A stretch of DNA of 64,000 bases, taken from positions 186,001 to 250,000 of the forward strand of contig NZ_LBCQ02000009.1 of the NCBI RefSeq assembly GCF_001014615.2, given 5' to 3'. This stretch comes from Aquamicrobium sp. LC103 (GTDB lineage: Bacteria; Pseudomonadota; Alphaproteobacteria; Rhizobiales; Rhizobiaceae). Positions 1 through 9,542 of the stretch are shown here, in pieces (the stretch's first letter is position 1; the number at the start of each line of letters is the position of its first letter). A program made the position numbers and the translations under genes. The notes under the pieces are model-generated. The model worked only from the letters and a program-made list of their open reading frames with translations, was not told the DNA's origin and searched no databases.

Positions 1-1
1 C

Positions 2-352
2 GTCGTCGAAAACGGGAGGCTGCGCGGCGCCGACTTCGATTTCGCCCTGCCGGAAGTCGCGGCCAATGCCGGAGACAGGATTTCGGCCGGCATCCGGCCC
101 GAGGACCTGCAACGCGATCCGCGGGACAATCCCGCCATCCGGGGCATCGTGCGGACCGTGGAATATCTGGGCTCGCGCAGCCTGGTGCGGGTCGGCGTCG
201 GTGAACGGACGATCACTGCCTTCCTGCCACCATCCGACGACATTCCCGCCGGTGCAAAGATCGGTCTGTCCCCGAGCGACCCCGACAAGATGCGTTTCTT
301 CCAGACCGACAGCGGCGGCTCGCTGCACCACCCCCAGAAGACTTCAGGTTGA
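2..352 (+). CDS. ABC transporter ATP-binding protein, C-terminal part (5' end outside window)
   Basis: Only the last 116 codons are inside the window, read in the frame that stops at 350-352. They contain a GIRPEDL motif followed by a beta-rich stretch (VEYLGSRSLVRV, then TITAFLPP and LSPSDPDKMRFF). This is the TOBE domain found at the end of MalK/UgpC-type sugar import ATPases. The Walker motifs must lie to the left of the window. The stop is four bases before the SDR start, so the two genes are very likely in one operon. The substrate cannot be inferred from the tail. Confidence 0.85.
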   Translation, partial: VVENGRLRGADFDFALPEVAANAGDRISAGIRPEDLQRDPRDNPAIRGIVRTVEYLGSRSLVRVGVGERTITAFLPPSDDIPAGAKIGLSPSDPDKMRFFQTDSGGSLHHPQKTSG

Positions 353-356
353 GAGA

Positions 357-1103
357 ATGAACAGGATTTCACTGGACGATCAGGTTGCCGTTGTTACCGG
401 CGGTGCGCAGGGCATCGGGCTGGCGATCGCCGGACGGCTCGTAGCCTCGGGCGCTAAAGTCAGCCTCTGGGACCGTGACCTCGAAGCGCTGGACAAGGCT
501 CTCGGCCTGCTTGGCCCCATGGCCTCCGCCAGGCAGGTCGACATCACGGATCTGGCCGGGCTCAGCCGAGCCCATGCGGAAGTCGAAGCCGGGGTCGGCC
601 CGATCTCGATCCTGGTCAATTCGGCGGGGATCGCCGGCAGCAATTCCCCGCTCGATGCCTATGATCCCGACGAATGGCGCCGGGTGATCGAGATCAACCT
701 GAACGGCACGTTCTACGTCAACAAGGTGATCGTGCCCGGCATGAGGGCACGCAACTATGGCCGGATCGTCAACATAGCCTCGGTCGCGGGCAAGGAGGGC
801 AATCCGAATCTGGCCGCCTATTCGGCCGCCAAGGCGGGAGTGATTGGCCTGACGAAGTCCCTCGGCAAGGAACTGGCCGGCCATGACATCGCAGTCAATG
901 CGATCACCCCCGCGACGGCCAGGACCCGTATCCTCGAGACTCTGAAGGAGGAGTTCATCGAATACATGTTGTCGCGCATTCCGCGCCGCCGCTTCCTCGA
1001 GGTCGACGAGGCGGCCGCGATGGTGGCTTGGCTCGTCAGCCGGGAAAACAGCTTCACCACCGCCTCGGTGTTCGACCTGTCCGGCGGCCGTTGCACCTAT
1101 TGA
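357..1103 (+). CDS. SDR family NAD(P)-dependent oxidoreductase
   Basis: A 248-residue classical short-chain dehydrogenase. The cofactor motif TGGAQGIG is at about residues 14-21, the NSAG motif at about 88-91, and the catalytic Ser142, Tyr155 and Lys159 (YSAAK) are in place. I chose the ATG at 357, which gives a normal SDR N-terminus and lies just after the upstream stop; the open frame runs back to 66, but that part has no family character. Between a sugar-type ABC ATPase and a GlcG-like gene, it probably oxidises an imported sugar, polyol or hydroxy acid. The substrate is not deducible. Confidence 0.9.
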   Translation: MNRISLDDQVAVVTGGAQGIGLAIAGRLVASGAKVSLWDRDLEALDKALGLLGPMASARQVDITDLAGLSRAHAEVEAGVGPISILVNSAGIAGSNSPLDAYDPDEWRRVIEINLNGTFYVNKVIVPGMRARNYGRIVNIASVAGKEGNPNLAAYSAAKAGVIGLTKSLGKELAGHDIAVNAITPATARTRILETLKEEFIEYMLSRIPRRRFLEVDEAAAMVAWLVSRENSFTTASVFDLSGGRCTY

Positions 1104-1113
1104 GGAGGCGAGC

Positions 1114-1527
1114 ATGGAACTGGAACGGGCACAGGGATTGATCTCGGCGGTCTTTGCCGCCGGAAAGGTCCGGGCCACCAGGCCCCTTGCCGCCGTGGTC
1201 GTCGATGCAGGGGGCCATGTCGTGGCCTCGGCCCGTCAGGACGGCGCGACGATCGCACGGCACGATTTTGCGTTGGCCAAAGCCTGGTCCTCCATCGCCC
1301 TTGGCCTCGACACGCGCGAATTGGCCCAGCGAGCCGAGACCAATCCGGCGTTCTTCTCTGCGGCCTGTACCCTGTTTTCGGGCCGGCTGCTCCCGACCCC
1401 AGGGGGGATCGTACTTCGCGATGGAGACATAATCCTGGGCGCCCTCGGTGTGTCGGGGAACACAGGCGAAGCCGACGATGCCTGCGCCGAGGCCGCAGTG
1501 CGGGATGTCATGGCACTCCCGACGTGA
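1114..1527 (+). CDS. GlcG/HbpS family (DUF336) protein
   Basis: A 137-residue protein with the GlcG/HbpS fold signature: an N-terminal helix, PLAAVVVDAGGHVVASAR, a central helix with FAxAKAWSS, then PTPGGIVLRDGD and GALGVSG near the end. Members occur beside glycolate, propanediol and other catabolic operons; some bind haem or cobalamin, and the enzymatic role is often unknown. The ATG at 1114 is preceded by GAGGAG, a strong ribosome site, ten bases after the SDR stop, so it is co-transcribed. It looks like the last gene of this operon. Confidence 0.85.
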   Translation: MELERAQGLISAVFAAGKVRATRPLAAVVVDAGGHVVASARQDGATIARHDFALAKAWSSIALGLDTRELAQRAETNPAFFSAACTLFSGRLLPTPGGIVLRDGDIILGALGVSGNTGEADDACAEAAVRDVMALPT

Positions 1528-1838
1528 AAGGGACGCTGTGCGAAGCCGGTATGTCCGACGAATGCCCAGCCGGCGCCGCGCGACTTACTTTTTTGGGGAT
1601 CGCCAGTGATTGCGGTAGCCGACACGGTCGAACTGGCCGAGCTTTCTCATATCGATGTGGACATCTCCGCGGGATGGTCATGTTCCTAGAGCCTGAACCG
1701 GTCGGCCGGCCGATGTGCTAGCCGGTTCAGCGCTGACGGCGCAAGGCTACGATATGCTATCCGAAAGCAGACCGTCACCGACGGCCCCAAAACAGATCAT
1801 GCGACAAGCATGCCTTACACTGACCGGTTCTCTTGTCC
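1528..1838. other. intergenic stretch, no clear gene
   Basis: This is the boundary between the catabolic operon and the AbiE pair, which converge here. A reading frame from a GTG at 1605 encodes about 28 residues (VIAVADTVELAELSHIDVDI, then a short tail) after a GGGGA ribosome-site-like string. It could be a tiny gene or a gene remnant, and I do not recognise it. No terminator hairpin with a T-run is evident. Confidence 0.4.
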
Positions 1839-2756
1839 TCACATCTTCAATTTCTCTTCCAATCTTGCCAGCAGGTCGGCGTGTTTGCGCGGGTTGGACT
1901 GCTTCAGTTTGCGAATGTTCTCAAGCTTCCATTTCACGGCGGGCATATGCTGCAGTGAGGGAAACGGCAGGAGGCTCCAGTCGGGTTCTCCAGCTTTCAG
2001 GCCGATGAGAAAATCCCGCTCCGTGCGTGTTAGGCTTTTGGGCAACTCCTCGAACAGCCAGATGCGGGTTTCCTCAAGTGCTTCCAGGCCGACTTCATCC
2101 CGCGTCATGCCGACAAAGTCATTGCGATAGGCGGCTTCGAGCGGTTGCGGGTTCGGCGTCAGGATTTCGTTGATAGGTCGATTGTGGGCAGCGACATAGG
2201 CGACGAATGTCTGGCGTATGTCGGTGGTCAGCCCTTCGTTCCACCGTAGCAGCAGGCAATCGAACCAGTCGCGCGGGTGCTGGCGGTCCATCGCGGCGAC
2301 AAGTTTGCTGCCATAGAGTTCCGCAGGCGCCAGGATCGGTAGCCTGAGGGTGCGCTTGAATTCATCCGCCGCCGATGCGCAGAGTTCGGCCGAGCGCACG
2401 GGCAGCAGTGTACCACGGCCGACCGGGTTGACCTCAACCTTGACCTCGGAAAGGCCCCGGCGCACAAAGAGCTTGATATCGCCGGTGCCAGTCGATGCTT
2501 GCCGCCTGACTGCAAGTCCGCGCCGCTCCAACTCGGTCGCTGCCCGATCCAGTTCTTGGGATATGGCGCTGAGGACTTCCTCGCGCGGTCGATCGCCATG
2601 AATGTAGACCACGTCGATATCAACCGAGAGCCGGGGCATGTCGCGGTGAAAAAGATTGATGGCTGTGCCGCCCTTCATGGCGAAATTCCCACCCCGGAAA
2701 ATGAGCGGCGCGACATCGAGCAGAAGCTGCACGGTATCGAAATAGCGTTTGTCCAC
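1839..2756 (-). CDS. AbiEii/AbiGii-family nucleotidyltransferase toxin
   Basis: About 305 residues from a GTG at 2756, two bases after the AbiEi stop; the open frame extends further but over unrelated sequence. The nucleotidyltransferase core is visible as MKGGTAINLF (about residues 27-36) followed by LSVDIDVVY with the metal-binding pair Asp46 and Asp48. Downstream are the family features ELYGSKLVAAMDRQHPRDWFD and a helical C-terminus. Toxins of this family transfer nucleotides to tRNA acceptor ends and stop growth in type IV toxin-antitoxin or abortive infection systems. The partner AbiEi lies directly upstream. The exact start is uncertain. Confidence 0.88.
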   Translation of the reverse strand: MDKRYFDTVQLLLDVAPLIFRGGNFAMKGGTAINLFHRDMPRLSVDIDVVYIHGDRPREEVLSAISQELDRAATELERRGLAVRRQASTGTGDIKLFVRRGLSEVKVEVNPVGRGTLLPVRSAELCASAADEFKRTLRLPILAPAELYGSKLVAAMDRQHPRDWFDCLLLRWNEGLTTDIRQTFVAYVAAHNRPINEILTPNPQPLEAAYRNDFVGMTRDEVGLEALEETRIWLFEELPKSLTRTERDFLIGLKAGEPDWSLLPFPSLQHMPAVKWKLENIRKLKQSNPRKHADLLARLEEKLKM

Positions 2757-2758
2757 GG

Positions 2759-3469
2759 TCAGGTCCTGATCGTGCCGGTTGCGTGGCGGCGTACATAGGG
2801 CGTGGCCGATCCAGTGTGGATCCGGGTCATGTCGAGTTCCTCCATGATGGGGAGGGAAACTTGTTTGGCGAGGTTCAGGAAAAGCCGCACCGCCTTGACG
2901 CTGCGACAATTCTCCAGAAGCGGTTGCATCAGCGTCGCGCGCAGGCCGAACAGGCTTTCGACGAGGTGGGTGGCCTCCTCCAGCGTTTGATGTTGCGGAA
3001 CTCCCCACAGCATTTCCAGCACGGCGCGTTCGGGTTCGGCAACCCGCAGACTCGCCATGTCGCGCCACGGCGCAACGCCCTGGTCATCATCGTCAAAAAG
3101 GCGACGCTTCCGCACTGTGAGCGGAAAATGCGCCTGCATCCATTCAGGCAAACGGAACGGGCTTTGCGCGAAAAGTTCGGTATCGGGACGATGGGAAAGA
3201 TTGTGCTGGTAGCCGTGCCAAGCCAACGCAGTCCTGCCGCCGATATGGAAAGTGCCCGGCAGGGCCGCCAGGGAAAGGAGCAGTTCCGGTTCATCTCCGG
3301 TGCGCAGGAACCAGCCGTGCCCGAGCCTGACGAGCCAACCCGCCTGAACGTAATGATAGGCCAGTTGCGCTGACACGCCCTGCTCGGCGAGCCAGGCCGC
3401 TGTCAGCGGCTGGCCCGGCCGGGCATGCGTCAGAACCTGTTTCAAAAGACCGTACTTTTCTAAAGCCAT
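2759..3469 (-). CDS. AbiEi antitoxin-like transcriptional regulator
   Basis: A 236-residue protein with an N-terminal winged-helix region (LTAAWLAEQGVSAQLAYHYVQAGWLVRLGHGWFLR, about residues 22-57) and the long C-terminal antitoxin domain usual in AbiEi (IGGRTALAWHGYQHN; SLRVAEPERAVLEMLWGVP). AbiEi proteins repress their own operon by binding inverted repeats in the promoter and counteract AbiEii. The gene precedes abiEii with a two-base gap before the GTG start. A 21-base palindrome sits about 60 bases upstream (3531-3551). Confidence 0.87.
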   Translation of the reverse strand: MALEKYGLLKQVLTHARPGQPLTAAWLAEQGVSAQLAYHYVQAGWLVRLGHGWFLRTGDEPELLLSLAALPGTFHIGGRTALAWHGYQHNLSHRPDTELFAQSPFRLPEWMQAHFPLTVRKRRLFDDDDQGVAPWRDMASLRVAEPERAVLEMLWGVPQHQTLEEATHLVESLFGLRATLMQPLLENCRSVKAVRLFLNLAKQVSLPIMEELDMTRIHTGSATPYVRRHATGTIRT

Positions 3470-3530
3470 GCTATATATTTGGGCTGAAGTGCCACACTGT
3501 CAATACGGCCAGTTTTAGAAATACATATCT

Positions 3531-3551
3531 TTATAAAGCTCTGCTTTATAA
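3531..3551. promoter_or_regulatory. perfect inverted repeat upstream of abiEi (candidate AbiEi operator)
   Basis: TTATAAAGC-TCT-GCTTTATAA has nine-base perfect arms and a three-base spacer. It lies just upstream of a minus-strand TTGACA (about 3499-3504) and the A/T-rich run before the abiEi ATG. Known AbiEi proteins autoregulate by binding inverted repeats at this position. That this repeat is the operator is an inference from position and symmetry. Confidence 0.55.
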
Positions 3552-4147
3552 TTTGCCATACTAGTGCATAAGGGTCATAAGCGTTCAGTTAGGATTGGGC
3601 GATTCCGTTTCGGCTTTCGACCCCGCGCGGTAAGCATGACTACACCGCCAGAAGCCGCGAGAACAATCGGAGCCTGTAGCGTATTTCTGGTAGGGGTGGG
3701 GATTGACGGTAGCGGTCCTAAGACTCGATAACCTAACGTTGTATCTCCTACGCTGGAACGCGCCAGAGCGACATCATCCCCTCGGCCGAGTTGATCGACC
3801 GCTACTTCAGCAGATGGACCCGCAAGTGGGTGCCATGCGCCTGAAGTCGGTCGTTCCGATCGCTCATGGTGCCTCCGGAAGCGGACGCTTTGCATTGGAT
3901 TTTCAACGTCAGCAATGCGAGATAAGGCAGTCACGTGATGTTTTGATCAGGGTCGCCCAGCGAAACCCCGTGGTCGATCCCATCCAGTATCGGTGCAAGT
4001 GAAGTGAGACCCATCTCGTCGATGCCATTGCCGCTTGGGAAACGTAAACGACCACGATCGGCGCCAACACCAGCATCATGACGATCATCATGATGTCGAT
4101 CATCGCTATCGGTCTGATCGTGCCGATCATCGCCACGACGCTCGCCA
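3552..4147. other. intergenic stretch, no gene recognised
   Basis: About 600 bases between the abiEi promoter and the end of the nucleotidyltransferase gene. Only short frames without family character are present. A plus-strand frame near 3770-3850 reads like a protein tail (PSAELIDRYFSRWTRK...) and may be a gene remnant. A hydrophobic minus-strand frame at 3909-4148 is low complexity and probably not coding. Confidence 0.4.
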
Positions 4148-5158
4148 CTAAATACTGTTGAGGGTGTTCATTGTGTCCCGCATCCGCTTCAACGAGTTCG
4201 CTATGTGTTCGCGCCAGCGGGGGCCGACGTCCATTGCGGTTTCATAGGCTCGGCGCAGATCGTCCGGCCGGTCCTCGGCCATCGCCTCGACCAGAAACGC
4301 CGCCTGCTCGCGGTCCTTCGACGCTTTCAGGCTGCCCGCTCCATCACGCCGCCGATCAGCGATAATTAGCTTATGGATCGCGTACCTCTCGGGGCGAGGC
4401 ACCTGTACCAGAACGCCGGATCTGTAGATGGCCGCCGCGTGGATCGGTTCGGCGATCAGGAAATTCAGGTAGTTCAGTGCCTGCGCGTTGACGCCGAGTG
4501 CGGGTAGGTCGCGGATGGTTTCCTCACCGAATGCGGGGGTGAGGAACTCAACCAACTGGCCACTGCCGCCCTGCGCCCAGCGCCATGTGCGCCCCCGGTC
4601 GAGTTCCGGTAGGGGATCGAACTTCAGCGCCGAGAACGTCTCGGCCAGGCCCGGGGCGACCTGATCCTCTAGAGCAACGCTGAGCTTTTCGAATTGGGCG
4701 ATGTCAATGTCGCCGGTGTTTGCCATTCCGCCCAAGGGCAACCGAATACCAAGCTCACCTTCATATAGGCGAAATGCATTCGTCCCAACGATGGTGCCGC
4801 CCAGCCGAAACGTCCCTGCGTCCGCCATGGCGGATAAGATGGAACCGGTCGCCCGGTCCGTCGGTGTCATGCCCTCCGCCCGCAGCAGACGGACCAGCCG
4901 TGACCGCTCAGCCTGCCGTTCCTTCGCTGTCATGTGCAGTGCCTCGATACGGTCGATGCGCTCGCGCGTTTCGTCACTGTCTTCGCCAATGTAGAAGAAG
5001 CGCATCTCTGATCCGACGCGGCGTGCGGCATACCAATAGGCCTTGTCGCCGCGTCGTTTTAGGGTCGGTTTGCCCTCGGCACCGGACACTGCATCGTCCT
5101 TCAAGAGCCGGACCAGATCGGTATACGCGCTCATCGCGATGCTGCTGAGTGGAGTCAT
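4148..5158 (-). CDS. GSU2403-type nucleotidyltransferase-fold protein
   Basis: About 336 residues. It carries the features of the GSU2403/NTP_transf_8 group: an N-terminal AYTDLVRLLKDDAVSG segment, YIGEDSDETRERIDR, then the nucleotidyltransferase core with VGTNAFRLYEGELG (about residues 124-137) and TGDIDIA (about 148-154) as the metal-binding region. The biological role of this group is poorly known; relatives resemble toxin-type nucleotidyltransferases, and this copy lies near AbiE. The start is uncertain: a GTG at 5167, this ATG at 5158 and an ATG at 5134 are all possible. The repeat TGATAGGCAT overlaps the chosen start codon. Confidence 0.75.
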   Translation of the reverse strand: MTPLSSIAMSAYTDLVRLLKDDAVSGAEGKPTLKRRGDKAYWYAARRVGSEMRFFYIGEDSDETRERIDRIEALHMTAKERQAERSRLVRLLRAEGMTPTDRATGSILSAMADAGTFRLGGTIVGTNAFRLYEGELGIRLPLGGMANTGDIDIAQFEKLSVALEDQVAPGLAETFSALKFDPLPELDRGRTWRWAQGGSGQLVEFLTPAFGEETIRDLPALGVNAQALNYLNFLIAEPIHAAAIYRSGVLVQVPRPERYAIHKLIIADRRRDGAGSLKASKDREQAAFLVEAMAEDRPDDLRRAYETAMDVGPRWREHIANSLKRMRDTMNTLNSI

Positions 5159-5222
5159 GCCTATCACTTTCAGTTTTTGCTTGGCACAAATATGCCTATC
5201 AAAAGCTCAAATTGCTAGGCAT
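5157..5222. promoter_or_regulatory. repeated TGATAGGCAT boxes at the nucleotidyltransferase promoter
   Basis: ATGCCTATCA occurs at 5157-5166 and again at 5192-5201, 35 bases apart, and TAGGCAT occurs in the opposite orientation at 5216-5222. The first box covers the likely start codon and the others lie in the promoter. Repeats so arranged suggest binding by a repressor, perhaps the gene's own product. This is an inference from the arrangement. Confidence 0.45.
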
Positions 5223-5433
5223 TTCTGGAAAAAGAAGTTGGCAGTATAGACGCGGCGGATTGATTTTTATCCCTGAGCCACCTTTCAACAACCGCTTTAG
5301 GCTCATCGAAACCGACTTTCGCCACAGGTAGCTTGGTCGGCTGCGCGCCCTCATTCCCGCCATTGCCGCTTTATTGCCGGTGCACAAAAGCGGACATTAG
5401 GTGATGCCGCCTTCGCGTCGCGCTCCGTTACTG

Positions 5434-5712
5434 TCAGTGGATCGAAATGATACCGTCGACGGCGCGCCACTCCGATGGTTTGATCAGCCGATGGTGTGCG
5501 ACGCGGACCGAATGCAGCGGACCTTCCAACTCGCGTCCCCAATAGTCGAGAAAACCCTTCAACTCAGGAAACTCAGGCGCGAGGTCGTAGTCCTGCCAGA
5601 CATAGAGCTGCAGCAGGCTCGGGTGATCCGGAAGATGGTAGTGGATCTCGGCAGTGGTCAGGCCGTAGCCGTCCATCTGCAGGCGGAATTCCCTGCTGAC
5701 CGATGTCACCAT
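5434..5712 (-). CDS. usg: Usg family protein
   Basis: A 92-residue protein starting at the ATG at 5712, preceded by AAAGGAGACAAGC, a near-ideal ribosome site. The open frame extends upstream, but that part is not conserved. The body (VSREFRLQMDGYGLTTAEIH, then YHLPDHPSLLQLYVWQDYDLAPEFPEL and GPLHSVRVAHHRLI) matches the Usg family of alphaproteobacteria, first noted near tryptophan biosynthesis genes. Its function is not established. It lies 22 bases after the small upstream gene ending at 5735, probably in the same transcript, and divergent from groES. Confidence 0.88.
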   Translation of the reverse strand: MVTSVSREFRLQMDGYGLTTAEIHYHLPDHPSLLQLYVWQDYDLAPEFPELKGFLDYWGRELEGPLHSVRVAHHRLIKPSEWRAVDGIISIH

Positions 5713-5734
5713 GCTTGTCTCCTTTTGCGAACCT

Positions 5735-6079
5735 TCAGGCATCCAGCCTGTCGAAGCTGTCGCGAAGCTCACCCGATCCGGACCGGCGCGTTGATGCATC
5801 GCTGTCGAGCTGCCGCAGCGCATCCATGATCTGGTCGAAGGAGATCGGTTGTTCAGTACCTGCCGGCTGGCGTAGCGCCGGCATCGATTCCACAGCGCAG
5901 GCGTCCGAAGCCCAGGACGCCAGGATTGCGCGTTTTTCCTGAAGGTCGAGCATGGCGTCGCTCAGCACGTCATGGGGATGCTTGAAGTGCTTCGCCGGAG
6001 CAAGCAGGCGGTCGAGCGAAAGGTCGGATGTTTCGGGGGCAAGAGAGGGAATGATCGGCGAGAGCGTCTGTCGGTTCAT
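5735..6079 (-). CDS. conserved small hypothetical protein
   Basis: A 114-residue acidic, helix-rich protein (LAPAKHFKHPHDVLSDAMLD, then LQEKRAILASWASDACAVES). The ATG at 6079 follows ACGGAGGACATCG, a strong ribosome site. It is transcribed with usg and divergently from groESL. I do not recognise the family; the LQEKRAILASWASDA segment looks like the kind of motif kept in small alphaproteobacterial stress-region proteins. No signal peptide or membrane segment is seen. Confidence 0.65.
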   Translation of the reverse strand: MNRQTLSPIIPSLAPETSDLSLDRLLAPAKHFKHPHDVLSDAMLDLQEKRAILASWASDACAVESMPALRQPAGTEQPISFDQIMDALRQLDSDASTRRSGSGELRDSFDRLDA

Positions 6080-6231
6080 CGATGTCCTCCGTCTGCAAAA
6101 ATTCCTCGGATTGCATTCAGGTTCCGGCTGCGCAGGTACGAGCTAGGTGCGGATAATTTTGTTCGGCTATTCGAAAAATTCAAGCGCGAAAATCCTGCGA
6201 TCAAACGAAATAGCTGCATGATAACAGCCTG

Positions 6232-6258
6232 TTGGCACTCCTATGCGGTGAGTGCTAA
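6232..6258 (+). promoter_or_regulatory. CIRCE element (HrcA operator) upstream of groES
   Basis: TTGGCACTC-N9-GAGTGCTAA matches the CIRCE consensus TTAGCACTC-N9-GAGTGCTAA with one mismatch. CIRCE is the binding site of the heat-shock repressor HrcA and is found before groESL in many bacteria. It overlaps a possible promoter (TTGGCA, 17 bases, CTAAAA). It lies 160 bases before groES, so the transcript would have a long leader. Confidence 0.92.
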
Positions 6259-6342
6259 AATTTTTGCTTCGACCTCTTGAAACGGAAAAATCGCGAAACT
6301 AGCTCGATATACGCGCGCGAAGCCTGGCGAAGGGTCGCGGCG

Positions 6343-6379
6343 CTCCGCACCGGTCCGACAGTGCCGGTCCGGTGCGGAG
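6343..6379 (+). promoter_or_regulatory. stem-loop in the groES leader
   Basis: CTCCGCACCGG (6343-6353) and CCGGTGCGGAG (6369-6379) form an 11-base perfect stem with a 15-base loop, between CIRCE and the groES start. There is no T-run after it, so it is not an obvious terminator. It could stabilise the mRNA or tune translation. Confidence 0.6.
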
Positions 6380-6417
6380 GAACCTCAAAAATCTGTTTGT
6401 CCTTGAAGGAGAACGAC

Positions 6418-6732
6418 ATGGCGTTCCGTCCATTACATGACCGTATCCTGGTCCGCCGCATTGAAGCCGACGAGAAGACGGCCGGCGGCATCATCATCCC
6501 CGACACCGCCAAGGAAAAGCCGCAGGAAGGCGAAGTCATTGCCGTCGGCCCCGGCGCGCGCAACGAAGCCGGCCAGCTTCAGCCGCTCGACGTCAAGGTC
6601 GGCGACCGCATCCTGTTCGGCAAATGGTCCGGCACCGAGATCAAGCTCGACGGCGAGGACCTCATCATCATGAAGGAAAGCGACGTGATGGGCGTGATCG
6701 AGCAGACCGCCACGCTGAAGAAGGCCGCCTGA
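6418..6732 (+). CDS. groES: co-chaperonin GroES
   Basis: A 104-residue Gro[22 protein letters not shown] at the N-terminus, the mobile loop around [20 protein letters not shown], and the C-terminal YSEDLIIM-equivalent [19 protein letters not shown]. The start at 6418 follows GAAGGAGAACGAC. It caps GroEL during folding of cytosolic proteins. It forms an operon with groEL, 59 bases downstream, under the CIRCE element at 6232-6258. On a replicon of this type it is likely an additional copy to a chromosomal groESL. Confidence 0.97.
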   Translation: MAFRPLHDRILVRRIEADEKTAGGIIIPDTAKEKPQEGEVIAVGPGARNEAGQLQPLDVKVGDRILFGKWSGTEIKLDGEDLIIMKESDVMGVIEQTATLKKAA

Positions 6733-6779
6733 CGGTTTCTTCGAACGTCAACCAGTCAATGAAAGCTGCCTAGATTTGA

Positions 6780-8423
<1,644 letters not shown>

Positions 8424-8438
8424 GGTCTCGATGAAGCT

Positions 8439-8463
8439 GCCCGCTCCCGGACCGGGAGCGGGC
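8439..8463 (+). terminator. GC-rich hairpin after groEL
   Basis: GCCCGCTCCCGG and CCGGGAGCGGGC are perfect complements separated by one base, which in RNA gives a nine-base stem closed by a small loop. It lies 16 bases after the groEL stop. There is no T-run, so it may end transcription only weakly or protect the 3' end. Confidence 0.6.
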
Positions 8464-8491
8464 GACTATCAGACCGACTTCGGAGGGCCCC

Positions 8492-8717
8492 ATGAACATA
8501 ATGACAGGTATTGGAAACGTTCCGTCTCCGACACACGCGGCAAGTGAGTTTGGCCCACGAAACGGAGTGCAGGAGCGCGCTGAAGCCGCTGTTGGACGGC
8601 TTGCTTGATATGGCCGAATCTGCCGGTTGGAGCCGCCGCACCGCCGCTTCGACGCTGATGTTCCTCGCCGCGCAGCACGTGTCGGCATCGTCGACATCCG
8701 TGGGCAGCGGATCGTGA
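8492..8717 (+). other. small ORF pair, possibly one frameshifted small gene
   Basis: An ATG at 8492 with a strong ribosome site (CGGAGGG) opens a 38-codon frame ending at 8608. In the next frame a longer stretch ending at 8717 (CRSALKPLLDGLLDMAESAG, then WSRRTAASTLMFLAAQHV) looks more protein-like but has no good start (TTG 8511 or GTG 8544). Together they could be one gene with a frameshift near 8505-8540, as in the neighbouring broken genes. I do not recognise a family. Confidence 0.35.
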
Positions 8718-8809
8718 ATCGCAGGCCTCGCTTCCGGGCGGGGTCTTTCCGGTCTTGAGAATGGGTGGAAGCTCGCGCGAGCTCCACCGGACCGCAAGGG
8801 AGGTTCGAC

Positions 8810-9208
8810 ATGATTTCAGGACGATTGCGTGAATGTCTAAAGACTCTGAGATGGAGCGCGGCAGACCTCGCCGAACAGCTCGGGAGTTCCGAAAGCGAGG
8901 TGACCACCTGGCTTGATGGACGGGACGTCGCGCCGATTGCGGTTGCTGCTTGGCTGGAAGCTCTGGTCAAAGCCTACAAGGCTTTGCCGCCGCCGAGCCT
9001 GAGGAAGGCCGAATCCACCCCGGTCAACGAACCGATCAAGGTGACAGATGTCGATATCGTCACACGTACAATCACGCACCCAGGGCTGGACGGCGTCATG
9101 ATGCAGTCTGCCTATCCACGCCGCATCGCCAGCACGACCGGCGCACGCCCAGCGCTGATACCGGGACTACGAAAGGGAGTTTTGAACCATGCAACACATC
9201 CGCTTTGA
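8810..9208 (+). CDS. HTH-domain protein
   Basis: A 132-residue protein starting at the ATG after GGGAGGTTCGAC. The first 50 residues (RLRECLKTLRWSAADLAEQL, then GSSESEVTTWLDGRDVAP) have the pattern of an XRE-type helix-turn-helix. The rest is low in recognisable features. It overlaps the start of the DUF982 pseudogene by 20 bases. It could be a regulator of this stress cluster; the target is unknown. Confidence 0.55.
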   Translation: MISGRLRECLKTLRWSAADLAEQLGSSESEVTTWLDGRDVAPIAVAAWLEALVKAYKALPPPSLRKAESTPVNEPIKVTDVDIVTRTITHPGLDGVMMQSAYPRRIASTTGARPALIPGLRKGVLNHATHPL

Positions 9209-9494
9209 GAAACCGGTCACGGTCTTGGTCGGCATGGGCTTGCCCGTCCGGATCGAGACTGTGATGTAAGCATATGCCCTGCTGCAGGACTGGCCTGCGG
9301 GGAACCACAACAGCACTCAAGCCATCGCTCTCAATGCCTGCAAGGCAGGCATTGCCGGCCAGATTGATCCGGAGACGGTCCGATCGACGTTCGTCGCCTT
9401 TGCCCGCCGCAACGACATACTCGTTCCGAATATGGATTTGCTCACGTCTGTGGTATCGACCGAAAACCCTTCCATGATGGGTTTCAGGGCCTGA
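9189..9494 (+). pseudogene. DUF982 family protein, broken by an in-frame stop
   Basis: From the ATG at 9189 the frame reads MQHIRFEKPVTVLVGMGLPV, then RIETVM and a TAA at 9267-9269, then AYALLQDWPAGNHNSTQAIA, LNACKAGIAGQIDPETVR and FVAFARRNDILVP to a TGA at 9492-9494. This is the pattern of DUF982 proteins common in rhizobia (KPVTVxVGxG, then EAYALLxDWP, then ACKAAL). The TAA sits where a Glu codon is expected, so one G-to-T change (GAA to TAA) would explain it. A GGGAG ribosome site precedes the start. The function of DUF982 is unknown. Confidence 0.75.
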
Positions 9495-9542
9495 AAGACA
9501 GGACTAACCGCGGCTTGCACACGGACCGCAGGGGACTTCGAG

